From: Cristatella mucedo
Lineage: Eukaryota > Bryozoa > Phylactolaemata > Cristatellidae
Direction of reading: 5' to 3'
Assembly (NCBI GenBank): GCA_009760855.2
Contig: WPIO01000001.1
Coordinates: 24,013,001-24,077,000, forward strand
Length of the DNA: 64,000 nt
Below the pieces are notes generated by a model, which worked only from the letters and a program-made list of their open reading frames with translations, was not told the DNA's origin and did not search any database. A program made the translations under genes and the position numbers. Positions 11,352-26,300 of the stretch are shown one piece after another (within the stretch, counting starts at the first letter, position 1; the number at the start of each line of letters is the position of its first letter).

Positions 11352-14300
11352 GTAAGTCTTTTGAGTAGTCCGAAAGCTACCTAGTACAGTGCGTTTACCG
11401 CCCCGATGAACGTACACGCTGCTGATAGCTTTCCGCCACACATAAGAACTACCATATTGCGTCCGTAAACGCATTTTTTGTTTGTGTTGAGCTTGTTTCT
11501 CATATCACCGTATAACGGGACAGCGGCACTCAGGGCCCCCGCAGTCGTACTCGCTGGGAAAATAAGCTGTGCACCGCCGGCCATTGCAAGCGGGGCAGCA
11601 CACTTAAGGTAATTTAGTGGAGTGGCAGGCGAGCTTGGATAACGTACTGAAGTTGTGACGTGTTTGCCCTGTAGTTGTCATTGATCCTGAATGATATCAT
11701 AGGTTTTTCGTTAAGATTACCCACAAGACCCGCCACGGCTTGGCTCCTTCATACCTAGCCGAACTGCTGCACCAGTTTCAGCCTACAGGTACCTTCAGGT
11801 CCTGTATGGGCAATATGTTAGCGGTTCTATTCCTCCGCTCAAAGACCGTTTGCGACAAAAGCTTTTGCTCTGCAGGTCCTAGACTGTGGCACTCACTTAA
11901 ACGATTCTTACGCAACGACAACTACTCTTCTGCTGCCGACTATAGCACATCCTTTCCAGCCGTCGCCAGCCGCTAGTACCACGGTACTCACTACCGCAAC
12001 TGCTCTCCTGACTCTGCTATGCTTCCTATTTCTCTTTGTTGCATGAGACGAAATCTGTTGGCTACCGAATGTGCACCGAAAGCCGCTTAGGCTGTGAGTG
12101 CACCATACAAAACTCCTGAGTAACAACCACATAGTCTTTGTGGAGTTACAGACGGAGATACATTACTTTACATTATCCGTTTGACACATAGCCGACACAT
12201 TCCTGTCACATTCCGTAATTTTTTTCTTTTTATCAGAAGGCTGCCTTGCTCAGCCCTCAATGTGCCTCCATCGATGGGGCCCACATTGATGTTGTGTGCT
12301 GTGTCTACTGTAATCACTTGTGGTAGGCTGCCACGTCGTTTGTGGACTTTTCAGATTAATTGCATTACTCTTTCATTTTGTGACAGTCGAGCATACTTTG
12401 TGGCAAACATCATTTTTGTAAATGCTGGCCCTTGGTAGACAGCAGTAAAAGTGGACTGGTTACTCCTGTGTGAAATAGTCGCTAGTTACCAAGAACCTTT
12501 CTGCTTGAGTCTACCGACTGTTCTACATTCCTGCTGGCGAAGTACTAGAGCACAGTACGTAGGTTTTGCTTATTGGCCCAGTTATAAATTTGCTGTCTAC
12601 CACCACCGTGGCATAGTCTAGGCCTTTAAATGTGCTGTAAGTTGCAGTGCTGTCAGCAAGATAGTCTTTTGACTGTGCGCTGGTTTTCATGGTCAGGCTT
12701 CGGTCATGTGTTTGGGCAACACCTAATTACATGGCCTGGAAGCCAGCACCGTGACCAAGATATACTCAAGTCCACGGGTATTTACACTACCCCAACAACA
12801 TTGCCGATGCAGTCTGTCATAGGACTTCCAGGCTAAAACCCTCTGAGCTGCAGGGCACAAAAGCTGTGCACGATGCATAACAATATTTATTGAACTCACA
12901 AACATATATAAGTAACGGCAATGTTGAACTTCTTAATCTGTAAGAATTCGGCCCACTATGACTCTCGATGACCACCCGCTCCTGGCTACTAGGCATAGAA
13001 GCCAACAGCTTCTAAATTGTGTCGACTCCACAGCATTCGAAGCTGCTTGGTAAGATTGTCCACCGGGGTAGGCAGATTTGGATTGCTTCTCGGTCGCTCG
13101 TCTAAGTCATCCGTGAGATGCTCTATGGGGTTTTAATCGGCTGACTGACTAGGCCGATCCTTGACGATAACAGACCAGTCGTAAAATCATTTTCTGACCC
13201 AAACTACACCGTGCTTTGTTTGGGTCATTTGCCTGCCGATAAATAAATTAATCTTCTGTAAATTTATCGTCCAAAAGACATCTGGCAAACGGTAGTCCCG
13301 TGCTCTGAAGCATTATGGGTACACATTGTGTCCGAAATGCCAGGAATGAGGTGCTTCGACCCTATGCCGACATCGGAAAGGAAGCCCTAAACCCTGATTC
13401 TGACACTGCTCTTTTTAACAGTATTTGGCAGGCAGTCTGCAAAGTCTTTCTCACCTTTTCTTCTGCTGGCGTAATTGAGGTTTTTGTTTTGCCTAAAGAG
13501 TCTAAATTTGCTCTCGATATTCCAGTGGAACTGGCACCAGTGTTAAAAAAATCCAGTTAGCACTTGATGGTTTTATGCCGTTTAATAAACCAAGAGGCCT
13601 GCTTCCCCAGTCAACAAAAGATGCTCGCATAGGCAAGTCGACGACTACCATACGTTCTATAAGGCCTGCTTTTAAATTATTTGTAGATTCTTAAGGATGG
13701 CTGTTGTTTTAGGGTTACTTTGGTCGATTTTATACATTTCCGGTAGTCTGAATACAATAGTGAAAATAACTGGCTCAGTTGTCAAGATACATTGCTTGAG
13801 AGAGGGATACTTGGTGCATCCAGTAAATCTTATTCCCAATGCTCAGACGGTGCTACACAATAATAACCTTCAAAAATGCAACCAAGTCGGAAGCCAAAGA
13901 TTGCTCCAGATGCTGAAAAAAGCATAATCATTTTGCATATTTTTGCACCTAGTAAGCAAACCAATGTGGTAGCACCCATACTTTTTTTTTACAAATGTTG
14001 CCAATACACAAATCATGTTATAGCGAAAAATCCATATTTTTTTTACAAATGTTGCTAATACACAAATCATGTTATAGCAAAATTTTTTGGCCAGCAGTCT
14101 ATAAAATGATTCCTTGAGTGTGGGGATTTTTTGGACCAGCACTATATATAAATTGTATTGTCCCTTGCTTTATGCGCCATCTCTAAGCTGAAACGCATAA
14201 ATGCAAAAGGTTTTTGAGAAGACTTTGGATAAAGTTTGGTTTGCAGTGTTTTGCCATAGGAATTTCGCCCTGTGCTGTGGCACAACTTTCACATAAACCT

Positions 14301-17300
14301 TATTGTTTACCTAAAATGGACTTGCTGTCGATGGTCGGCAGGATGGCAACTGTTTCGAACAAATTCCCTGCAGCCCGGATTGACATGGAAGCCTGGATTT
14401 ATTCGTTATCTTTAGAAATGGCTGAATGTGAGCTTGTATTTGCAGTCTTATTATGTTACTTGCAATGCAAACTGCTCAAGGTTTTTCGGTGCCCCACGTT
14501 TGTATGAGGACGGGAGTTATTTTTGCAGTTTCTGACCGTACCACATGTGTGGAAAGCTCATACGGTGCTCTCCTGCCATTGGAAAGGTGACAGAACTAAC
14601 CAGTGAGATCAAAGGTCAAATCGTTGCCTCTCCAAGATAGATTTGAGCAGCACAAAGATGGCACATCAGCTTAGTATTAGCATAGGGACTTCCAAGGACA
14701 ACCTGAAGAATTATATTTATGGAAGTCGCATGGGCATCTCACCATGCTATGGCCAGTTACCTGACAAAAAGGCTGGCCGCCTGCTGAAGCTGTGTGCTCC
14801 GGGTCATCGGAAAGCCACTTCGAGCTCTCAAAATATGTAGAAGAGGCCACCAGCTATGCTGTAAGTCGATACTATTCATACGATGCTTTCGGAGCAAGGC
14901 TTTTTATATACGTCACGAACACAAGCCGTTGAGTAATGTGCTAAAATGAGAAGTCATGCCGACTTTGCAGCTGATGACCCGAACCGTGTTTTGTGGACCG
15001 ACAGAAGTCAATTTATGATCTGTGGAGGTGATAAAAAGAGAACTTTCATCAGCCATTTAAAAGGTGACGACTACCACCCGGTCTGCTTTCAATCTATGCT
15101 CGAGTATGGTGGTTAAAGAGTACTTATTTGTTGTTTTTTTGGCTTCCAGCATGGTTACTTCATTAAGTTGGTCCATGCATTCGTGACATCTCATCTCGAC
15201 TTCTGCAACTCACTGCTTACTGGCCTACCAGCATGTGCGATCAGGCGATTGCAGCTGGTGCAAAACTCCGCAGCTAGGCTTGTCTGTCTTGAACGTCGCA
15301 GTTGCCACATTACTCCACTTCTCGCCGACCTGCACTGGCTACCAGTCAAGCAACGGATTGACTTCAAGGTTTTGTCGCTCACTTTTAGGTCCCTTCATTC
15401 TATGGCTCCAGCCTATCTCTCCGACATACTCCCCCATCAGGCCAAGCATCGTACCACCCGTTTTTCGGAATCCAACAGTCTAGAAATACCTCGTACAAAC
15501 CTCAAATCCTTTGGAGACCGTGCATTTAGTTCGTATGCTCCCAAAGCCTGGAACTCACTCCCGACCTGCGTCAGAACATCCCCTGACCTGACCACATTTA
15601 AAGGGAACTTAAAACACCTATTTAGGACAGCATTTAGTGTGTCCCTGTGATTCGTCCTTCACGTGCTTATGCGTGCTGACACTGTGCATGCTGCCACTAA
15701 CCACATTTGCATGCTGACCCTGTGCATGTCACCCTAACCATGTTATTAATTTTGTTTGTTTTTCAAGCATGATTTTACTTACCATTTAATTGCATTTCCC
15801 TTTGCAGCAAATGTAAAACGCCTAGAAGGAGATTGGGTTCTCTGAGGGTGCTTTATCAAGTACATTATTATTATTATTATTAATATTAACGGGATTATAG
15901 CTAGGAACCAGTGTATAGACGTCGTCCAAAATGTGGTGTTGCCCTGTATCAGAACTCTTTAGCGGAGGGCTGTGTTTGGCAAATGTTTAGTGACCCCCAT
16001 ACTGTGAGGGCAACAAGCGATTCTTTGCAGACTAAGGTGTCCGCGTGAGTCCTTAGTTGGCTAAGATAGTCTCCCGATCTCAACCCTATTGAGGGAATGT
16101 GGAACAGGTTTAACCACTGAGGTAGAGGCGAGAGATGTATCTCGCCGTCTCTCGAGCTGAGAAGATGCGGTTAGACCTCCTGTTGATGGAAGTCTCCACC
16201 TGTGTTTGTATAATTTTGATTCTCACAATAGATAGTTTTAAAATGCCTCATGCACATGTTGTCAATGCTGTTTGACAAAGATTAAGCCAATCGGCTCACA
16301 TGATAACAGCTTGATGGTGTATCTATTGTCCCTCATAAATATTTGTGCATTTGAGTGCATATGATATCATAACTGAAGTCTGCATGAACTTGTAGGGAAA
16401 CCAAAGGTTGACGAAAGTGGAAAGCCAGTAAGTGTTATAGTGCACTTGTACAGCCAGTACTTTGAGCAGCTGCTTACATTGCGAGTGCCAAGACTCAAAA
16501 AGAACTTCTATCTTTTAGATAGAAGATGAGTTTACCCATCGTAAGTACGCATTGCATTATTTGTGCTTGAAATTTCTGAGGCATTTCACATTGCTCTTTT
16601 ATTGTGTAATGAATCTTTGCAACTTGATGTATCTCTTTTCTTGTGTTCCTTGGCTCCTGTATCGTTAACTAGTAAATGCATTTATCCGACCTAATTGCAT
16701 TAGTAATGTTTGTGCATTCATTATAGTGGTAGTGTTGTGGTGATAATAATCCAGATTTTAACTGCTAAAGAATGTAAAACATGTAATCTGCACTTGAAGC
16801 TTTGATAGCATCACTTTAGAGTTGAACCTAAGTCCTGTCTAAGCCGGACTACCTATGTCCCACTGTATGCCAGATCCTTCTCGAGTGCCTCCCATCTCGT
16901 CTGGGCATCATTGGCACTGCACTACAATGGTTTGATCATATCTCACGGGGAACAGAGTATGGATGTGGAAGGAAACAGATCATCCGAGGATCACTACAAT
17001 GGTTTAAGTCCTATCACACTGGGAGACTCCGGAGTATGGATGTGAACAGGAAAAGATCGCCCAAGGAACCACCGATGAATGGGGTACCTTAGGGCTCTGT
17101 ACGTGGCCTGGTTCTTTTCACGGTTCATTCTCTCCCTATTGCCGGTGTGATTGCCAGGTGCAACCTAGGTTTTCACTTCTATGCAGACGACACTCAGTTG
17201 TAGCTGTGCTTTGATCCCTCCCAGCACGACAGATTTTCACAATTCCTTTAGCTGCATGTATTAATGACATTCACCCATGGATGACAACCAACTGTATAAA

Positions 17301-20300
17301 AACCAACTTTATGAAATTGAATGATGATAAAGCCAACGTACTAGTTATGGGCAAATCAAGTGTGATTCGGAAACTGGAAAACCTAACCCCCAAAATCGGC
17401 TCTGAAAGCATATCTCCTGTTGAATCAGCACTAAATCTGGGTGCCCTGTTCCAAGTGACCTTTCATCAGACGACCACATCAGCTCCACAGTCGGCTGCCT
17501 ACTTTCAGCTGCACAGCATTGCTAATATTCGGGCTTGCATAGACAGGGATAGTACATCTAAATTGGTCCATGCATTTGTGACATCCTGTCTCGACGTATG
17601 TAACTCACTGTTTCCTGATCTGCCGGCCTGTGCAAGCAGGTGCTTACTGTTGGTGCCAAATTCAGCAACTAGGCTTGTCTGTCGTGAGCATCGAAGTTGC
17701 CTCACCACACCACTTCTCATCGACTTCCACTGGCTCCCAGTCAAGCAGCACATCGACTTCAAGGTTCTGTCTCTCACATTTAGGTCACTTCTTTTTTACC
17801 TCCAGCCTACCTATCAGATCTACTCCCCCACCAGGCAAAGTAGACCATCATACCACCTGCTTTTTGGAATCTAATCATTTACCTACACCTCGTCCGAACC
17901 TCAAATCCTTTGGACCGTGCCTTTAGTTCGTATGCTCCCAAAGACTGGAATTCGCTTATGACTGGCATCACGACATCCCCTGACATGACGACATTAAAAA
18001 GAAGCTAAAGCGCTTATTTATCACAGTATTTGTTGGGTCCTTGTGATTCGTCATTTATTTGATTACTCGTGCTGACATTTTGCATGCTGCCACTAACCAT
18101 ATTTGCATGGTGACCCTGTGCATGTCAACTATAACCATGTAATGCTTATTAACATTGTGCATGCTATCACTAGCCATATGAGCATACTTCCTTTGTAGCA
18201 ATTGTAAAGTGCCCAGAACGAGATTAAGTTTTCTGAGGATGATATACTAATATAAGATTAATATTATTTTATGTTACATGCTAAAGACGTTACATGCTAA
18301 AGTGCCTAATTTTATCCAGATGCATAGAAATCTCGAGTACGTCAAGTTGTTCGGGTTTGGAGGCCCTGCTGATCCATTCAATTTTTGAAAGGAGCTACTA
18401 CCCGAATCTTCAGGATTATAATGCCCAGGAAAGTTCAATGGACCTCTGGGTACTAATACAAACTTTGGCTAGTCGACCACTGCAATAAGCCAAGCACTAG
18501 TAAAGCCAGGCTGAGTTAGTTTCGTAATGCCAAGATCTCATAACAAACCTTTACTGGTTGAAGAATCACTCTTTAAGCAGCTGATGTCAAGACATTTAGA
18601 CCGCCTGGATGGAACAACATTGTATTTGGTGGCAACCTGTGCCTAAAACGACACTGAGCATGCTCACCGATCTGACTTGGGGGCCAAAATAATAACAATT
18701 CTGATAATTTTATTTGGGCCTTATTGCAGTTGGCAGCTGATGAGTAGGCATATCCTGTTTCAGCAGCTAAAGGTTCTTAATAAGCAAGATCAAAGGGGTT
18801 GGCATTACTAGTTATTACAAAAAAGGGGCATAGTTACATTAGTGAATTAACAGTTGGGTTTGTGAAGCACTTTTGAAAGCTCAGCAGTACCTGTGTGAAT
18901 GTCTGCCTACTGTGTACTTGCACTTGCAATCTAAATTATGATTTACCAGTCTTTTGGGTTTCCCGGATTGAACCAGGTAGGATTCTCATGTTCAGGGTCT
19001 AGGTAGTTCGGTTAGGTTCTTCGATATAAGGATCTAATTAGCCGGTCAGCTGTATGCCTTGTTTTTTCATGAAAGTCAACATCCCCTCTTCATGAGATTT
19101 TGTATGCTTTGGCGTGGACATTTTTGGTTCCATTTCATCCAAGCTAAATTGTCCGGACAATTTGGCTGCCTTGATGCTTTACCCTTTGCATGCTTGCTGA
19201 TTGGTGCTAAGTCTGGGAAAGAATAGCTTGCTATGAAATTTAACGAAATAAGGCACATAGATTTATGGCGTGGGCAACTGAGGTCCACCCGGCAGCAGCT
19301 TCTATCTATCCTCTGTGCCTTAACGTTGCAGAATGAAGTTTGAAGTAGCTTATAAAAATAGTGTATGCACATTTTAACACTGCACCTTTGTGATCTTAGA
19401 TAGCATCTTTTTGGTGTGTAACTTATTGACGCCCAATACCATAGGTGATCACTGTTGTAGGTTCACTGATTGGTGGGACGAAAAGAACCATCTCGGTTAG
19501 CATAGCGAACCACGGTTTAATTCTACTAGCAACAACAGCATTTTTTGAAAGAGCATCAGCAGTGTCATTTTAATTTTTTTTAAAGCCATTATGTCAGGAT
19601 AAGAGCAACCGAATTGTATGTGCACTGTACCTGTCACCACTAAAACAGCTTTACTAGTTTGGCATTCCGTTGGTATTTGTGGCAGTACCCTTTGGCCTTT
19701 CTCTGGCGTGTCTTTTCTGGCAGTATAATCACTGCAAGTTGTGTGTCTGCGATAGACGGTGAATGGGTTAAATCCATGCGACCAAGTTTGTTTTGTACAA
19801 GGATGTGTGACCCTGCTCACACCCAGATTGTGGATTATCATTGCTTCAAAGGAACCTAACAATGACAGAACATGAGATATGCCATTCATTTGGTACAAGA
19901 CCACCTGACCATCAGGTCCTGATTTCCATCGCAGCACATTCTTTGGGATAGCATCGTGGGTCACCGATGACACTATCTGCATAGCATGCACGATTTGAAG
20001 CACTAGGTGGGACAGGCATAGACACAGAACATCTCATTTTCAGCAGCCTCAACCTGCTGAATAACTACGCCAGGTCCGCAGTTTTGTCCACCCTGTAGCC
20101 TCACTCTCCAAATCAACGTGCTCCTCAGTGCTCCCATGCTGTTTCCATTGCCTATAGCTATTTTATGGCCTGCAGAAAAAGCTGCTAATGTAGTTCGGCA
20201 GCACACGCACCAGGCTTGGCACCACCCAGAAAGCTTTCTAAACCACTCCCTTTGGGTGGGGATTGAGAAATAGTAAGCTGCGTGTAGCACATACCGTATA

Positions 20301-23300
20301 ACCTGGCTTTCAGACAGGCCAGGCCAATAAGGCCAAGTTAGACAATTATAGTCTTTCGACCATCTTACTGAAAAAGTTATCCAAGTTCATGCTGTAGAAA
20401 AACCTTGCAATATGGCCACAGCTACGTGGCTGCGAGGATTTTCTACGATGCTAGGCATATTCAAGTTGGACGTGGCATGTGAAAATATTTATTGACAGCC
20501 CAAAAACAAACGTGCATACTCTTGGTATGTATTCACTTAGTGTGACATCACACCACTATTGTTTAGGTAATCTTTGTAACCCCACAGCCACAAGGACCAG
20601 TTGGGTGTTAAGCTGGAGGGTTTTATTGGTTGGTTTGCATACGAACTTCCTTATCTGGGAGGGCATGGATGCCACAAGCATCTGTGTTGTCTCTTCTTCG
20701 GTAGCACATTTTACTGAGCCCGAATTGTTCTAAAAAAACACCTGCCTCAGCCTCTTTTCGATATCATCCCACACAAGTTCTGGGGGCTAGGTTGGCCACT
20801 GCATCACAGCCACACCTGATTCGTCAAACAAGATTTTTCTTAAAGACATTTATTCATTCGCTCCAAGCCTACCAATCACAGGAGATACCTGAGATTCCAT
20901 GTAGATTTTAATTTGCTGCTCTATCCAAGAGTACTATGCAGGCCATGACACTAAAATGGACTTCTCAAGCTTGCAAGAGATATGACTAGGTTCCTGTTAC
21001 GTAGATACCGATGACACATTTTTAGCTGAGTAATTGTGCAGCTGCAAGTGCTTTTCTGGAGCAGAGCTAGGTAGTATCAACAGGCATAAGAAACTATATT
21101 AATTGCCTTGCTGATTTCGTGGTTAGGACTGTTATTCTGACTTCTCCCATGACGTCTGCCCATGCACTGTGTTTCTTAACTTAATGGTGAATGGGCAACT
21201 CGTCTTGAATAACAATTGCAACTGCCATTAGCGAAGCAGGCAAAGCACTCCCGGTGTTGCTACATCAATTACGTTCGATCCTTGCTTTTGCTCACGCAGC
21301 CAGAGCAAGGAGTAATCTTTGTCACACGTTTCTAAAATTACCTTTGCTGACTGTGCTTCCCATGCCGCAAGCAGTCTATTGGTTCATCATAGATTTAGCA
21401 TATGCTTATTTGAAAATAAAGGATGTTAAGATGTCTGCCTTTGGCACGGGTGCCTCTAGTTTAGCTCCAAAGACCAGCAGAAAACTTGCTTATGTTACCA
21501 ATAGAAAGTGTTATGGACACATGGAGTGCTCCTTTGACTCATACAAATCCTACTGCTAATCTTAAGGCCCTGCTGTTAATCTTAAGGAAATTTGTGTAAG
21601 GACTACTCGTTAAGCACATTGGTATCTGAGCCCAGTGACTCGGAGCAATGACATACGCGTTCGAAGTCATATTCCTACCGCCCGCATTCTTTAACACGGG
21701 TCTGCTGCTGTCAACTGCTACATGACAACCCCCAGTTCAAATAGATAAAGTGAGAGAACCTTAATCACGTGAGGTCTATTCGTCAGTGTTTAAGTGAGTG
21801 GCCTCAGGTGCTAGCCCCAGCCAAAATGAGACAATATACTGCAGCAGCTTACGATCGATTGAGCCTCACTCCTTTAGGATTGCTTTGGTACCCTTACCTC
21901 CATCTGTTTAGGCGTAATCAATTTCAGAATACTTAAGGGTCATATTGGACCCGTTCTTTGGTGCTGTCCTCCATGCTGTTTCCAAACCTCTTGGCAATCT
22001 TCGATAAAGTTCACAGAAATTAGTTGCATCAGTCTCTTAGTTGTTTTCGTGTTCTGCTTCAATGAAGCAAACCTGTCACGAATATTTTACTCAGGCTTGG
22101 GTAGTCTTCTATTTCGATTGCATATTTAAAGAGCCCAAGCGAAGCACTGCCCAACTAGGATACTCATGGCACCTGGGTAGTCATACCGGAGTCCTTGACA
22201 TACCATGAAAAGGCTGCCAAAAGCCGGACGAATAGAATAGCCTGCAGTGCCGGTGAAGGCTGCACGCCCTTTACACCTAGCCGTAGGATATCAGTGTCCG
22301 GGCCTGTACGACTAGTGACTGCCTTTTGATTTATGCTTTAAAATTTGTCGAATTGGACCATTTCTGTATGAAAACCTCATCGTAACCATGCCTGTGTCTC
22401 CTCATTGTACAATTTATCATTTCCGTTACCATGGACGTCAATCCTAAACTGTTAAGCTGCTTATAATCCTCGCAGCATCGGAATATGTCCTCTCTAATGG
22501 TACATACATACTTTTGGCCCGAGTATATCCAGTTGATATTTTAGACGGTTAGCCAAAACATGTTTTCTTCTATTTCAGTCCCACTTTGGAAACAGTATAT
22601 CAGAAGAGCCTTCCAGTCTGCACAGTTTTTCAAGCAGGTAAACAGCAATCAGCGTTGCTTTGTTCTTCTTTTGATTGCAAATCAGTGGTGATTTTGGTAA
22701 TATGGCTACACTTCTGCATCAGCTGTCGAATCCTAAAGGTTTGGTAACATGATACATGCCCCAAAGTGGTGCATTTAAGGCTTTTTGCCTTCGTAACATT
22801 CATTAGAACTCATTTGCTCTTAGATTTGCAGATTTCGAGCGATACATGACTAGGAATTGGCTGCTTCTGACACAGTTGAAAGGTTGTTGTGAAACATAAG
22901 TTGATGCTACGCCTCCTTCTCATTCCAACTGGTTAATCAAAGCAACTCACATTCCTCGGTTAATTTATTCAACTTTTACTTTACGGCTTTTAGAATCTAA
23001 TAAACTGCAGCTGGCATGGTATTGGCTTAACACTAGCATTCACAACACCGTGACCAGCCGATGACAAAAATACCAGCAGATTCCTTGGCTGGTACTTCTA
23101 AGCTCCACTTGGAGTTGCGCTGGATTGGTCATTAAGTGAATTATCCGAATCCCTCATTTGACCACCGCCGGCTGTCTTCGTCAGTTTGTCATGATACTTG
23201 CTGTGTACCATCATTTTAACTGAATGTGCACTCAGGCATACACAAAATCCTTGTGGAATGGCCTTCGCCGCTGGGGCTGTAAATTCGTTCGGGTGGTAAG

Positions 23301-26300
23301 AAGGCTTTCTTTGATGCCAGGTACTATGGCAGTGCACATCATGTGAAAATATTCATTGAAGGTCCAAAAAAAAAATGCTGTTGGTAAGTATGCATTATGA
23401 TCGCCCTTGTGTGGACAGGCATACAGACCATAAGCATTTTGTTTTGGGCTGTAGCATATTCCACTGAGCCTGAGTTTTACTGAAAATCAAAATAATTATG
23501 CATTTCTATAGCACCCGCTGCAAACGTAATCTCTTTCTAGGCACTGTACATATGCTGTAAAGGAATCATGTTCAAATTGTTAGGGGTAATATGTACAATG
23601 TCAACAAGCATAACATTGTAAGAGGTGACATGCGCTCAGTGTCAACATGTAAAATATAGTGTTAGCATGCACAGTGTCAGTACACATAAGAACCCAAAGG
23701 GCCCACCAATTACTCTGAGAAACATGTGCGTTTTTAGCTTCCTTTTAAGTGTCGTCAAATCAGGGAATGTCGTGACCTCGGTGGGGACTGAGTTCCAGGC
23801 TTTGTGAGCACACCAACTAAATGCACGGTCTCTAAAGGGTTTTAGGTTCGTACGAGGTGTAGCTAAATGATTTGATTCAGAAAAGTCGATGGTACTATGC
23901 CTAGCCTAGTGTGGGTAGGTTGGAGTCGGAGAATGACGAGATTTAAGTGATTGACAGAACCTGGAAGTCGAGACGCTGCTTGGCTAGGAGCCAGTGAAGG
24001 ACAGTGAGAAGTAGTGTGATGTGGCAACTTCGGTGTTATGCTCACGACAGAAAAGTCTAGCTGAAGAGCTTTGTGCCAACTGTAAGCCCTGATTGTATGC
24101 ACTATTCGAACATCAAGCAGTGAGTTACAGAAGTCGAGACGGGATATCACAAATGTATGAACCAATTTGGATGTAGTGTTTAAGTTGGTTTAATCATCAT
24201 TCATTTTAAGAAAGTTTGCTGCCATGCATGTGTGGATGTAATCAATACATGCAGCAAGGGAGTTGAGAGAATTTGTCGTGCTGAAGGGCTGGGAGGGATC
24301 AAAGTACAGGTACAACTGAGTATCGTCTGCATAGAAATGAAAGCCTAGATTGTGCTTGGCGATCACATCGGCAAGAAGGAGAGTATACATTGTGAAAAGA
24401 AGCAGACCAAGCACCTAGCCCTGGGGTACTCAATACTTTAGTTGTTCCTCGAATGATCTTTGTCCATTTTAATCAATACTCTGAATCCCACTTAGATAGG
24501 ACCTGAACCATTTAAGTGCAGTGCCACTGGTGCCACCGATGAGAGGTGCTTGAGTAGGACTTGACGATCACTAGTTTCAAACGGTGCTGAAAGATTAAGC
24601 AAAGCAAGCAGGACAATTTTACCTAAATCTGCATTCCTGATTTGGTGTTATACCCTAAACAATGCTGACTGTGTAGTGATCAGCTCTCAAACTAGACTGG
24701 AACTTACTTGCTAGGTTTGAAGTGTCAATATATAAATTCTGCGGGTCTGCCACAACTTGTTCCAGTGTCTTTTATCTGAACGGTTTGAAGCGAGACTTGG
24801 CGGAAGTTGTTCAAGTTCTATTGGTCTAGTGGGGATCCTGCTACCTTAATGATTGACTCTCTGATCTCGTCTATGCTGACAAAGGAGCTAGAGAAGCAAT
24901 CAGCTAGATCTTCACAAGGATCACTTGATAATATGCTAACTTGGGAGTGGGTAAGGAAATGGTTGATGGTAGAAATCAGCATTAAAAATATTTGTTGATC
25001 GTGGATCTGGGATAAAACAATATTTTGTAGAAGCTAGACTTTGCCTTTGCTACGATCGATTGGCATGATCTACAGTAATCCTCGTAGGCCTGCCCGTGGA
25101 CAGCCAGTCCTAGTCATTTGTATGCTTTACTAAGCTTAGTATACCTCTGCTAATTTAATGTCTACGGTAAACCACAGGTCATCTGGTCGAGGTCAGGACT
25201 CAGTGGAACGTGCTACAGCAACAGAGACAATGCAGAAGCTTGTGACCTTTATGCCAGGCCACACTAGGGAAGTCATACAGAATCATGGTGGGACGACTTC
25301 ATGCTAAACACATGCATACTAGCAGCGTATGTTTTTTGGGCTATCAGTACATATTTTCGCATGCTTCACTTAACTTGAGCATGCCTGGCATCATAGAAAA
25401 CTCTCTTATTACCTTAACGAAATCACAGTCATAGCACCAGTGGCCATACTGTGAGGACTGTTTGTGTATGAGTGTAAGTTAGGGAATAGCAGGTCCTAGA
25501 TTTGTCTGATATGCTGCCACAGGGTTTTTGTCAAATTCTTAACATCTTCATAGAATTTCACCATTTCAAACCCCAAAGTTCATAGGGACAAAGCTTTGTA
25601 GAGTGTGTACTACATTAAGCCCTGTTTTGGGTTACAATGTCTGATTAAAAAATAAACTCAGTGATATTGCATTTATTAAAGTATTCTTTTGGCTTATCTT
25701 CTTGCATGAAGGCTGTCGTTGCACTTGGAAAGCTGGTCATTCTTGTTTTTAAATTTCAGTGCTCATGAGATCTCTCTTCTACTAGTGCATTTCATAGTGT
25801 ATATTTCTAACAGTATGTTGCCCTAGCTGCACGGATGCTGCACAAAGAATACTGTGATGAGCAGTGGCATCTGACAAGTAGCCAGTCTTGCTGCAGTGTT
25901 GATACAGCCATCGATCGCAGTATCTTGTGCTTCTTCACTGTGTGGTAAAGTAGTGAAGCATCGTCATCGTCATTATAAGTGACAATGTCTTCTGAATTGC
26001 AGCTACACTTATTTGTGCCTTATTTTTCGGTATTATGAGAATGCCTTCACCTCTAACTTGAGGCATTGTATAAGTTCTGTTTGTTACCTTTTCACGGCTC
26101 TTCACTGCCGAGGAAATGGGGGTGGCAGTATGGTAGAGTTGAATGTGAACCCTCACTTAGCCCTCTGTCCATGCTTGTACCTGTCACAGCTGGAAGGATA
26201 GTTCACTTGCTATTGCCTCGGGGCAGATCATCTGTCAGGCTTGAGCACTTGCTGGAACAGAACTGTGCTTCTACTGAGAAATGTGTGTGATTCTTGCTGT

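Larger units (their letters stand above)
14590..16200 (+). mobile_element. Tc1/mariner transposon remnant split by a LINE A insertion
   Basis: Left part: a helix-turn-helix-like N-terminus ([13 protein letters not shown] from 14593), then [17 protein letters not shown] near 14960-15010 and YGG followed by [10 protein letters not shown] (about 15105-15150), equivalent to the GGGSVMVWGCF region. The right part resumes after the LINE at about 15893 with [18 protein letters not shown] and reaches [14 protein letters not shown] (16076-16112). Both parts are needed for one DDE-type transposase, so the LINE A copy in between inserted later. Frameshifts make it inactive. Confidence 0.75.

Noticed and set aside
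19497-20290. Two adjacent minus-strand frames of 168 and 95 codons, considered as a gene nested in TIMM50 intron 3
   Set aside because: I could not match them to any family, and a transposon remnant lies next to them. Left as unresolved rather than called as a gene.
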